From positions 10,069,011-10,133,010 of the forward strand of contig NC_135125.1 in assembly GCF_050908995.1 (NCBI RefSeq): 64,000 bases of DNA. Reading direction: 5' to 3'. Position numbers and translations under genes: made by a program. Origin of the DNA: Andrena cerasifolii. Taxonomy: Eukaryota; Arthropoda; Insecta; Hymenoptera; Andrenidae. Each line of letters starts with the position of its first letter. The first letter of the stretch is position 1. The notes beneath the pieces are model-generated. The model had not been told where the DNA came from, did not search any database, and was given only the letters and a program-made list of their open reading frames with translations. Shown here piece by piece: positions 25,885 to 37,800 of this stretch.

Positions 25885-28800
25885 CTTTTTCTGGCTAGTT
25901 ATTTTTTAAGTTCGAAGAAACCGTTCCCTAGACTTACGTCGAACGGGGGGGTCTGCGTCGAGGAAAGTAAATCCGCTGCTAAGCACGACAAAAAGCAACC
26001 CGTGCAACAGAAAGCTCCCGTGCATGCTCTCCGTCTTGTTGCATCCGCACGTAATCACTGCACGTTGACATGATGTATTTTGATCCTTGCATGCGTTACA
26101 CCGCCGCCTCCGCGCCGAGTATCGATCCCGCGAGTCCCTTGATCGATAGCCGGCGTCGAGCAGCGTCTGTTGTTGCAACGACTGCGTGTTATGGGCCAGC
26201 GACGATCCGCGTCACGCTCGCGACGCCCGCTCGGTGTCCGAGGGACCGTCGACGACCGTGGCCAGGCTGGTTGCGTTTCGATAGTTCCTCAAGTAATCCT
26301 CCGAACAGGAAGCCTCGATGTAACTGCGCGGAAAGCACGCGGGAACAGTCGAGGGCTAACTAGAACGGTGAAACGTTGAAACGCAACCACTCGAAGATCG
26401 GTCGTGAAACGGAAGTCCCGAGGGCTTCCCGTTACACCACACGCATGCCATTCCGCCAGCGCTGGGAAGGACCAGTTGTTAATTCTACACACACTCACCA
26501 CACATACATACACAAGAATCGAGCGTCGATTTCGCGTGCATCGCCGTCGATCACGTGCGCAGACACGGCGAGCTACCTCGGAGGATCAGAGATCGATCGA
26601 TGTCAGAGATTGGTTAGACTTGCTTTTGCCGGTGATTCGGGAGGAAAAGTTGTCCCGATCGATCGCTTCGCCGATTCAAAAATCGACGGTGACCACTTGG
26701 ACGGTCCTCGCAACGGGATTGCCTCCGTTTCTTGGAGAAGTTCTTTGATGCTGTTTACATCGAAGGAGTTGTAGTTAAAAGTATAGAGCTCGAGGAATAA
26801 AAAGAAAGGCGAAAATGTAACGAGGCAACCCCGTCGCGGAGACGACTTCGAAATTCGACGGATGAATCGTGTAAACTCTCTCTCTCTCGTCGCATCGAGC
26901 TTGTTCGCTATTTCGTTTATTCGGATCCTGAGATAGTTGCGTGGATGAAAGCGAGGGAAAGGGAAGATTCGCGACACCTGACTAGCCACGGAATAAAGAA
27001 ATTAAGCGAACCAGTTACGAGCGACGGGAAGATGGAGCGCGCTACCGAGGAAACAGCCCCGTGCCGAAAGCTTCCGAGATTCGGTAGAGTCGAGCTGCCG
27101 CGACGCGGGAAGAGTAGACGAAGGAGAAACGAAAGCGATTAAAGCCGATTAAAGCGAACGAATAGAAAAGAATTTTAGAGGCGTATGGAGGGCGGGCGAC
27201 GATGCAGAGTCTGAGCTTGTGTTACGTCTGTGTGTTGGGTGTATTTTGTAGTATCACGAGGCGCCGCCAACACTATTGGACACCTTGACCGTCGTGAACT
27301 TGGTCGTCACCCTCCTTTTCCTCATTGAGTGCATCCTTAAACTCGTCGCCTTCGGATGCAAGGTATAGAAAAAGCCTCTTACTCATTAACTCCACTAACT
27401 TCAATCACACGCAACTATATAGTAGCTATATTAAATTATATACCGCATTGCGTTCTTCCATTTTTTTTTTTTTACGTATTAATTTCTCTACTCAACGGTC
27501 ACCCTTCGCGAGAACAGCCGAGCGAAAAGCTATGCAGGATGGGTTTCACTGTCGTATATCTATGTAGCGCCAGAAAGGAGGAACAAGTGCATCGCGAATG
27601 GTACCGCGACATCGTTCGCAAATGGCCCCCTCGATTCTAATCCCGCCCGTAGTTCGATCAGCGCGAGCGATCCGAGATTCTCTTGAACGTACGATCTCCC
27701 CTCCCCGTTGCTCTTTCGTCTGTTTCAGAGTTAAGCGACGCAAGAGCGATCGAAACGCGCGTACCGATTTGCTTGGAGCGGTGCTCGTGAAAAGCGGGGA
27801 GCGAGTTTTGATAACTGGGTTCCGTGAAACACTCTAGAATAACTAGTAGAACAATACTTTGCCTAGGCCTCTATGCTCTTGCCGTTTAAACTAGCTGCTT
27901 CGTATTCGTTGGAGCTCGTAAGACTCAGGCCCCCGATAGACCACCCCCCTGCCAATGCTTGTCGCTGATTTCACGCGCGTACTTTTCGCAGTCGAACGTT
28001 GGTCGGCGCACTTTTCGACCGTTTCTCCACCTCGTGTCCAGAGTAAAGCTAGAGGTGCGATAGAGCCGAGATCGTTACGCCGATACCCTCGCTGGCTTGC
28101 ATTTTCTGAACGGGTAGAGGAAGGTGACCTCCTTCTCCGCCCGGAAGGAGGGTGGAAAGTAGAGCTTCCCGCGAACACATCTCCCCTTCTCACTCTCCCT
28201 CTCCGCGACTTTATCTATCTACCTGTCTATCTATCTCTATCCATCTCTCCAGCCCCGTTTCTCTCTAGTTTGCTCGCTATTACCGGCATGCTCCCGTAGA
28301 TACTTCTTTAGAAGTGATCCCGTCACTTGTACTTCGGCCGATCATCGATCACCAAAGCGCGCGACTTGGGTATCGCGTAATCGCCTTAAGACCCTCTCAG
28401 CCGGGTCTCTTCATCTTCCAACAGCACCGACTACACGCTACTCCGAGCGAGAGGAAATTAGAGAGATGAACTGCCGGATTCTCTTAGCGTTAACCGCGCG
28501 ACAGCTTCTTGTGTGCTTCTTCCACTTGTACCGTAGAGAGATTACGTACGTATGTGCGTACGTACGCCTGTGCATAGACGTACAAGAGTACCGTGCTCGA
28601 CACGTGACAGTTATCGATCACGCTCCACCCAATAGCTTAGATGTTCCGAGAGACTTCCCGGTAGGAGGCATTCGATTACTCTCAGCCGCATCTCCCGCGA
28701 TACTTTTGCTCGCTCACGATTTGCAAGAACACTTTGGGAAACGAAGAGATATGACCTTTACTCGAGAGCACAGCCCCTCGTCACACACGCAGCTCAGTTT

Positions 28801-31800
28801 TTACCACGATTAGCGTTTACGTTCGTGTAAGGGTGCGTGCAGCCACACCTACACACCCACATTACGTACACGTACAAGTACATCACACGCAAACGACACG
28901 CTCTCCTACTCTTTCTCAAGTCGAACTCGTAGTTTTCTCCTTAGTGGTAGTTTCGCAGACATCTCACACACTGGCGGCAGCTGCAAGTTTCCTCGAAGCG
29001 AGGTCCAATAGAGATTCGAGATTAAGCCGGGGCCAGGGTTAACATTCGAGGAGCCGCCTGGACGCGGCAGCGAGGCGTTCGAAAGGACAGCTTCGAGGAA
29101 AGTTGGGGAGCTGCGGCAGCAGGCAAGATCGCTGGTACGACCGTCTCTAATCGAACTTATTTCTCGATCCCACCCGCGAGCAGAACTTCTTCAAGGACGC
29201 TTGGAACACGTTCGACTTCATCACGGTGATCGGCAGCATCGTGGACGCCCTCGTGATCGAGTTCGGGGTACGTAGAGCCGCAACACCACCGCACACCGTC
29301 GTAAATTCGCTAAACGAGTAAACCAGTCCATACCGAGATGTAGTTACCGCGAGAGGAAGTAGAATGTCCAGACGTTCTGTTCTCTCTTCCCTTTGTTCAC
29401 CGAACGTGACACCCGACGATGCCCCAGACTCCCGTTAACTGTGTCACCCACTGTTGCTTGATTGTAAATCTCGAGTGTTGTCTTTCCTTTAACCTCTTTG
29501 CTGCTTCTTTAGTGTCAGAAGAAGTGTACAGGCATAGCAGGTAAATCGATCGGATCTTATTCGAACCCCCACAGTCTCATGTATCTAAGTAGCTTGATGC
29601 TGCATTCATACGCTACACACCCACACTGTACATTCTCACGTCTGCACAGTATACGATCACCACGGTATTCGCAGCCATACATGTATAACATTACCTACCG
29701 AGGGACGCGCCGTTCAAACAGGAAACGAGACACCCTTTCCCCTATTATCTACGACAACAATTCTCACCTATTCCAATTGCATGATTTTTTACTCGCCACC
29801 TGTCGAGTCGCAGCCTCTGTCGTCGGGGTCAGAGGATCCAGCAGGACCATTGCTTAAAAATCCGATAAAAATCTTTAACAGAGAAAGTACCTATAGACAG
29901 CAGTTTCCTTTTGAACGGCCCTCGCTTTATATAGTAAAAATCGAACACTCCGAACAACCGACATAACTACAGCACCGCCCATCAAGTATTTACTTAACTC
30001 CTCCGTAGTAAAAGTGTATTTAACACCCGAAGCAAGACACAGCTAGGGAATTCAATCCCGGGATCCCGGCTGTTTTTTGGATTATAAAACTCCCGGGGTT
30101 TCATATATGAAGTCATGACTTATTCCGAGAATATCGAGAATTTTTAAGAACGTAAATTAATTTATGAACGACTGAAAAGTATAAAGATGGAATCCAAAAA
30201 ACAGCCGGGATCCCGGGGTTACGATCCCAGGATTGAATTCCCTAGACACAGCGCTACACCCACACGCCGTAATTGAGTACTCCAGTAAATGAGCGAAATA
30301 GTTGAGCGGCGACGCCGCATCGAGGGCTATCATCGAGTCGGTCGAGTCCTCCGTTTTTAAGATGCTTGCACTCCTAGTAGGTTTGTTGAAACCAACAGAG
30401 GTTAAAGAGAGTGTTTCTTGGCTAATTTATCGTACATTCGAAGCAGCAAGGTAAGCTGAGTAATAACACCAGTGTACAGCAGGTCTCGTCGCCAGATAGC
30501 CTCGTTTGATTGTTAATCTCCGCTAGTCTTGCTCTTGTATCCGCAATAACTAAAAGATCAGTGTGTGGAGACGCTCGATCGATCACAATAATCTTGCAAT
30601 GTCGTGTTTTCTTGTGCCAGGAGCGGTTTTCGAGTGGCGGCCAACTAGGCGAAAAAAAGGTATAAGTCCCGTCACGTTTACACCACAGACGTAAGTGTCG
30701 GTTAAGGGGTTAGACTACTGCAAAGCGGTAGAAAAATCGTGATTTTGTTTTCGCTCAAATATTAGTTTGAAATCTCTAGAACGACATGCGAAAGGTTTGA
30801 AATATAAATGTAGCTTAGTTTTGACGTTGAAATATAAATATATAGCTTAGTTTCGTAGATACATGATTTCTCAATCTGTATTGATGCAATTGTGACCAAA
30901 TTTTGCAGACATCTTTGCTGCTACATTCTCTAAGCATTAACGAACCATTTTTTGAAAATTCCTTTTTTTACGGAATCCTTCTTCTTCAACATGCTGTTAT
31001 TCAGCGAGTTTTCAAAATATTAAAAAACGCGTCCTTTAATACTCAGGCATAACATTATACTTAATAGACAACTTGTTTCTTACTGTTTAAGACAATTCAA
31101 ATTTCAGTTAAAAGCTACACCGCTTAAAGACCCTCAGTTAAGAGCCACTTCGTGATATATATCTGTATATATTTTCTTAATTTTTATAATGATTTTTAAC
31201 GCTTTACAATATGCCAAGATCAAGTGCTAAACCGCAATTTAATCGGCTGGTTAGTTTGTCTACAATTTGCATCGGAAGATTACCGGTTTTTTCGGACCGT
31301 CACAGTAGTCCGCCCCCTTAAGTCATTTTAAGGGAGAGTTTGAGCTTGAGGAAAATGACGATACGACGATCGCACCGACTCGTTTCACTCGACTACTCGA
31401 AAGGGACGAGCAGGACTGCTCGTTCTCGTCACACCACGACTTCTTTACACACACGAGACATTCGTACTATGTACATCGCATAAACACTCGATCTCTATAC
31501 TCTATACTCGCCACGTGTGTACACAGACCACCTCGAATGGCATATGGATGCGGTATTAACGCGCGATCGAGATTTCTTTGCGGGTCGTTCGGCTGCAGCA
31601 AATGGGTTTAACGAAACGACTTTATGTACATCGCGACAGCAGAAAAGCTTCTTCCCGCGCGATCGGAAGCGTTCCATAGCTTCGTTCGTGGAACGAGACG
31701 GTTTCCTAAAGGGTTACATACCCTCGACAAGTCAGAAAATAGGATCGTTTTGATGATTTTCCTTTCATATAAAGAAACGTCATGAGATACGCATCTCTGA

Positions 31801-34800
31801 GATATTTTTGGTACCGCGGATGCCGTAACTACACCATTTCTTAAGATACGAAATTTCTATTTGAACAGAATAGAGCTTAATTTATTCGCGACAAGGTGTA
31901 TATCTTGAATTTAAAATATGACGTATATTTATATGAAAAAAAAAATTATAAAAATGCCCCATTTTCCTGTAAAGAGTATCTAATCCCCTAAGGGCGCGTC
32001 GAAGGGTGAATCGGAGCCTTTCGGCGCGCGCCCGCGAGACCGTAACGTTGCACGCGCGGAGCCCGGCTAAAGTCGCGACAAGCAGCCGGCATTTTTGGGG
32101 GTTAAGTGCAATTTCCTCTGTCCCCTACAGGAGAACTTCATCAACGTTGGTTTCCTCAGGCTGTTCCGCGCCGCCAGGCTGATCAAGCTACTCAGGCAAG
32201 GCTACACGATACGAATTCTACTCTGGACCTTTGTACAATCCTTCAAAGTAAGTGGTACCACTAGCAGACCTCTGAGAGATCAGAAACTCGCCCGCGATCT
32301 GACCATTCCACGTGTTCTTGCAGGCTCTGCCTTACGTCTGCCTCCTCATAGCGATGCTGTTTTTCATCTACGCGATCATCGGTATGCAGGTACGAATCGC
32401 TCAGAGCACAGTACTCTCACTCCTTCCCGAACGTTTAACAAGGCCTCGATATTCTACGCTCCCCCGTTTTTAACGTCGAGAGGACAGACGAACGAGACGT
32501 TGATTATTTGCCCGCCACGTAGCTCGAATCGCACGAAATCCCGGGCTAACGACTAACGATACGCTCCGAGCGGTTTCCAATGGGCGGCGAGAGGCGAACC
32601 GCATTGGGGACGGCTCGCGCGAGCGAGACAAACGAGAAATTTACAGGGAGAGAATGTTTAAACGACGACCGGCGTTGGTGGCGATTAGCTGACCATGAAA
32701 TTCCGTTGTCAGGTCTTTGGAAATATAACGAACGATCCAGGAACAGCGATCGATGATCACAACAACTTTCAGTCCTTCTTCGCCGGTCTTATGTTGCTTT
32801 TTCGGTGAGTCGAGCAGCTAAACGCAGCAATTGCCAGAGATGGGGTAAAGTGCAATTGTTGATGAGCGAAAGTAGCTACCGATCCGCGGCAAGACAGTTC
32901 CGTTCGCCGGCGATCGCGATCGGAGGCGAACTGTTTTCGTGAAATAGCGAAGGGACACGAGCGATCGGTAGCGAATAACGAACGTGGTAGAATACCTATA
33001 CTATATTGGGCTGTTGGCATGAGGTTTAACGAGAGTAAGCTGCTCGACGTGTCAGTCTGTTGTAATTGAACCCCCGCAATTAGACTTCCTATAGACAATT
33101 TCTTCCATAGAGATGCTTGCCCTAGATTGTTCAAGTTGGTCGCGTTACAGCTGGTCCTCGAGAGAATGGGAAAGGGCGCTGCCCTAAGCGTGCTCCAAGC
33201 GTGTTCTACGCGTGCTCGAAAGCAAAGAGTGTTCCAATGAACCGGCCAAGAATTCTCTCGGGGGACTCGTGTATCGATCAAAGGAGAGAGTAAAGAAGAC
33301 CGTAGATCGTAATTAATGTGGTGGATGCGTATTTTTAGAGGGTAGATTCACACTATCACTGTGTACACTGTTCTTACTTCGATACCGAACATTATACAAC
33401 CGTCTCAACATCGTACTGGAGGTCCCCCTCGATAGTGGAGGTCCCCCTCGGGGAGGGATCGATCGAGATCGCTAAGACCGCGGCATAGATTATCGATTCT
33501 CATGGAACGAAAGAAACAGGACTTGTTGCTAATGCCGTGCCCGCCTTTTGGCCGCGGCCGTTTTTCTTTCTGTCGGCCTCAGGTATTCGGTAACATCGCG
33601 CTGGATCCCGAGAGTTCCATTACCAAGCACAACAATTTCCAAAGCTTCATTCAAGGTCTGATGTTGCTTTTTCGGTAAGTAACACGCCACGAGCTACGAA
33701 TAAACAAATGCGGCTAAGTTTTTCTTTTCCGTTCTATCACCATTCGAGCAAGTCCGCAGAAACAGAGCACAGCTGAAGTTTGCGTTCGCGATTAAGTCGA
33801 TCGAGAAACTTAATTCTCTCTGGACCACTCGATCTTTCTTAATGGTACTTTGCCACCTGAGAAACATCGCGCCGGTCCAACTTACCGAACACACTAGCGC
33901 GGAACGGGCTGATGAACGCCTCACGCGTACAGTTCCAACTAACACGCAGTAGAATAATCGAGTAGAGAATTGAGTTACTGGGCCAGTATCGCTTTTGGTG
34001 TTGCACTCCACGTTGCCAGTTGCCAAGGATCGATTTCGTGCATGATGTGTTTTAAACGCAGATCCAATCCCGTGTTCAACTACCGGAACACATTTGTTAT
34101 TCCGCAATTTACTATTTTATAATACTCTAAAGTAACAAGTTCGTAGCAATCCGTAAAGCAATCGTATCGGTAGAAGTTCCAGTTGAAGAGCAGATATGCC
34201 ACGCTTGCGATTCAGTAATTTGCATGCAGCTTCGAAGGACGAACGCTCCTGGCGGTTCCTGGAGGTCCATTAGCCCGTTCCTCTGAAGCATATCAAAAAG
34301 GATTGATTCCTGGAACCGCCGCAAGCGTTCGGAGGTCGTCGAACTATCGGCGCAGCTTTGAAGTTTCGCTAGAAGGTTGAATTCGAGGAATCGGTGGGTG
34401 ACGAGGGCCGAGACGGTTGTGGACAACTGCGAATGGTATTCCCAGGTGCGCGACCGGCGAGGCTTGGCCGAACATCATGCTGTCCTGCATCAAGGGTCGG
34501 CCTTGCGACGTGAAGGCAGGGAAGCAGGAGCCAGGCGGCTGTGGATCGAACATCGCCTACGCCTACTTCGTCTCGTTCATATTCTTCTGTTCGTTCCTCA
34601 TGCTGAACTTGTTCGTCGCCGTCATCATGGACAACTTCGACTACCTGACGAGGGACTCGTCGATCCTGGGCGCCCACCACCTCGACGAGTTCGTCCGCAT
34701 CTGGGCCGAGTACGACCCGAACGCCACCGGCAAGATCCATTACACCGAGATGTACGACATGCTCAAGAACATGGACCCGCCGTTGGGGTTTGGTAACAAG

Positions 34801-37800
34801 TGCCCGAACCGGCTCGCCTACAAAAAGCTCATCAGGATGAACATGCCGGCGGACGCGAACGGGAAAGTCAACTTCACCACCACCCTGTTCGCGCTGATCC
34901 GCGAGAATCTTAACATCAAGATGAGAAGCGGTGAGTGGTCAAGCTTTTCGTTTTCCACCTTCCACCTCCCCCCGTGCGGGTTATTATAAATGCTTGGCGG
35001 TGCGTTTCCACAGCCAACGAAAGGAACCAAGCGAACGAGGAGCTGAGAGACACGATCCGAAGTATCTGGCCTCTGCAGGCGAAAAAGATGTTGGACATTT
35101 TGATACCTAGGAACGAAGGTAAGGGAGTATGCAATTTCGAGGGTCTTTTGTGGGGAGCACTACTCTCACCAGCCACGTGTTTACGATGTTTCAGAATTAA
35201 AGGGGATGAACATGACGGTTGGTAAGATATACGTCTGCCTCCTGATCCTCGAAAGTTGGAGGACGACTAGGTTTGGTCAGATAGAGTCAACCGGACAGGT
35301 GAGTGTCCCTTCAATCTCGATTCGAGTCTCACTCGTACGAACATCGAAGCCCCTAGCGATATTTCCCTATTCAGACAAGAAACCTCTGCGCTGCGTCCCC
35401 ACGATTCGTTTGCCGTTCAGCTGTTCCGTCGACGAGACCGTCGTGATTGTTTCTAATTCTGATTTCTAATTAGTAGAATAATCTGGCATATTAAGAGGGC
35501 GAAAATCGTGGGGACCGCTCGAGGATTGAGTTCGAATGGATGTTTGTCGTTGGCTTCTTCGTGGTAGGATTTCACACAGCCGGTGTGAAAGCCACATTTC
35601 GAATAGAGAACTCCCAAACACTCCAAGTAGCTTCTTGACAACCCACCGAAAGCTTAGTATCGCAGAATTACGAAAGGCGCAGCCTGAGAACTCGTCGTTC
35701 GTGGATTGTCCATACGATGCGAAGTTTCATCGACGATTCAATGCCGTAGAAATGTCTCTGTTTTTAAACAACCGCGCGATTCTAAGCTTCTTCCTAAGTC
35801 CCATCATTCTGACGCTATATTACTGTGTGCTCAGTAGTGCTGAGAGTTTTCAAAGATTCATATGTATTTGAACGAGTAACGAGAAATCGAGATATCTAGT
35901 CGCCTTCTTTGTCCCAGTTTTCTCAAAACATTCAGGGCCTACATATGAATTTCAAAAGATGAAACTAACTAGAGTTAACGAAGCCTGATTACCTCGCTGG
36001 GGCAACGAATCGGCGTGAATAGTTAATTATCACTTAAGAACAAAGAAGACGTTCAATCTCTGTCTGTTAAGTTGAATTAGCCGAGTCAATATGTGTAGAA
36101 GCAGTTCAATGTCACCCCTCCCGAACGTCACGATTCGAATTTGATGCAACCGATTAAAGTAGATTGTCCCGAGTCGATGCATCGACTGCTGCCTGCCTCT
36201 GCCTTTCTTTTAGAGAAACTACAGCAGTTTAATTCATAAAAGACGTAAGAGTAACGTAATTAGATATTCGCATCGACCGGGCGCAGTCGGCAGTGCGATG
36301 GATCGACAGAAACACGGACTACTCATAGAAAATTAGGTCAATATGATTTATTGAATGAGTTACGATTAGAATATTAGAGAAGAATCTGTGTGTTGAATTT
36401 ATATACGTGTTTTCATTAAAGAATCATAGAAAAAAAAAGTACGACAACGAGGTTTGAACCTTCGAATTAATTGAGAGAATAGAATTACATTATTATTATT
36501 ACTATTATTGTTATTGTGATTATTGTGACCATTAGTGTAGGAGTAATTTAAACTCGAACTTAACCACAGACTATACTACTTTCTTATGTACTTGTATACC
36601 CAGACAAGAGGATGTTCACGCAGCTCTGAATCATCTCTTTGTGTCTTTTCTCTTTGTTTTACAGAACGATAACGATCTAATCGATAACGATAATGCTGGG
36701 CAAAGTCCTGCAGCCCAGGCGGTAGTACTTACATTTTCTCTTACTTATTATCATCTTAATACGGTCCTTTCGTTTCGTTTTTCTTTGTACATTCACCTTT
36801 CTTTTACCAACACGTTTGCTCACACGTTTCCGCGTTCACTGCAACGGATCACGTTCGGAAGTTTTCATGGAAACGGGCGGTTTCAACCGAGTTTCGCTTA
36901 GTCCGAACGATGAAGAGAATCGCACGATGCAGAGACGAATCCATTGCAGCGAACGAATCACTTCTTTCTGTACATAATACGATTCACATTCTTTTCATAT
37001 ATTTAACTAACCACTAATTCGCGCAGAGACACAGTAGCCTATCATGCCTATAATAAAGTATACGATGCGTATTTAAGTAATTGGTAAATTTTCCACTAGA
37101 GAAATCGGCAGTTGTATCTCTGCTCATTTTTTGATCTTATACGTTTCTTTCTATGCATCAACACACGGCACACTGTTTCCGACACTCGTCATACATGTAC
37201 AGTTTTGGTTGAAATTACAATTCCGTTTATACTGTAGACTCTTTCCTCACACTGCCAACTTTTCTTTAACTACTGTCACTGAATCACAGACCGATGAATG
37301 GCAACGCAACGACCGTTGATACGCAATGCGACGTATAAGTCTCGCACGGTTCCTTTGTAAGAAACGCTCAGGGGCTGATTTGGGTATAGGCTAAGTAAGC
37401 TGAAAATTTTGGGGAACGGAAAATTTGAAGGATCGGTAAATTTTGAGGCGCGTAAAATTTGGAGGAGCATCAAATTTTGAGGCGCGTAAAATTTGGGGAG
37501 CAGCAAATTTTGAGGCGCGTAAAATTTGGGGGAGCATGAAATTTTGAGGCGCGTAAAATTTGGGGGAGCAGCAAATTTTGAGCCGCGTAAAATTTGAGGG
37601 AGCATGAAATTTTGAGGCGCGTAAAATTTGGGGGAGCAGCAAATTTTGAGCCGCGTAAAATTTGAGGGAGCATCAAATTTTGAGGCGCGTAAAATTTGGG
37701 AGAGCGTCAAATTTTGAGGCGCGTAAAATTTGGGGGAGCAGCAAACTTTGAAGTGGCGACAAATTTTGAGCGAGAGAAATTGAAAAATATTTAAACACAG

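Larger units (their letters stand above)
29268..32130 (+). other. cac: cac intron 20
   Basis: A 2.9-kb intron with a 28-nt segment between strong splice sites (29513-29540), a hAT-like MITE (30044-30244) and a TTAA-bounded element (30706-31317). The rest is featureless, with AT-rich sequence near 31860-31960. Confidence 0.5.

Noticed and set aside
36641..36901. Read-through of exon 27 into its intron, 86-codon frame
   Set aside because: It gives a Ser/Phe/His-rich end with no conserved feature. The frame-keeping 57-nt exon joined to 41003 explains the sequence better.
37276..37710. Minus-strand 144-codon frame with repeated FTRLKI/FYAPQN-like units
   Set aside because: It is only the translation of the 34-bp minisatellite in three rotating registers; there is no sign of a gene beyond the repeat.
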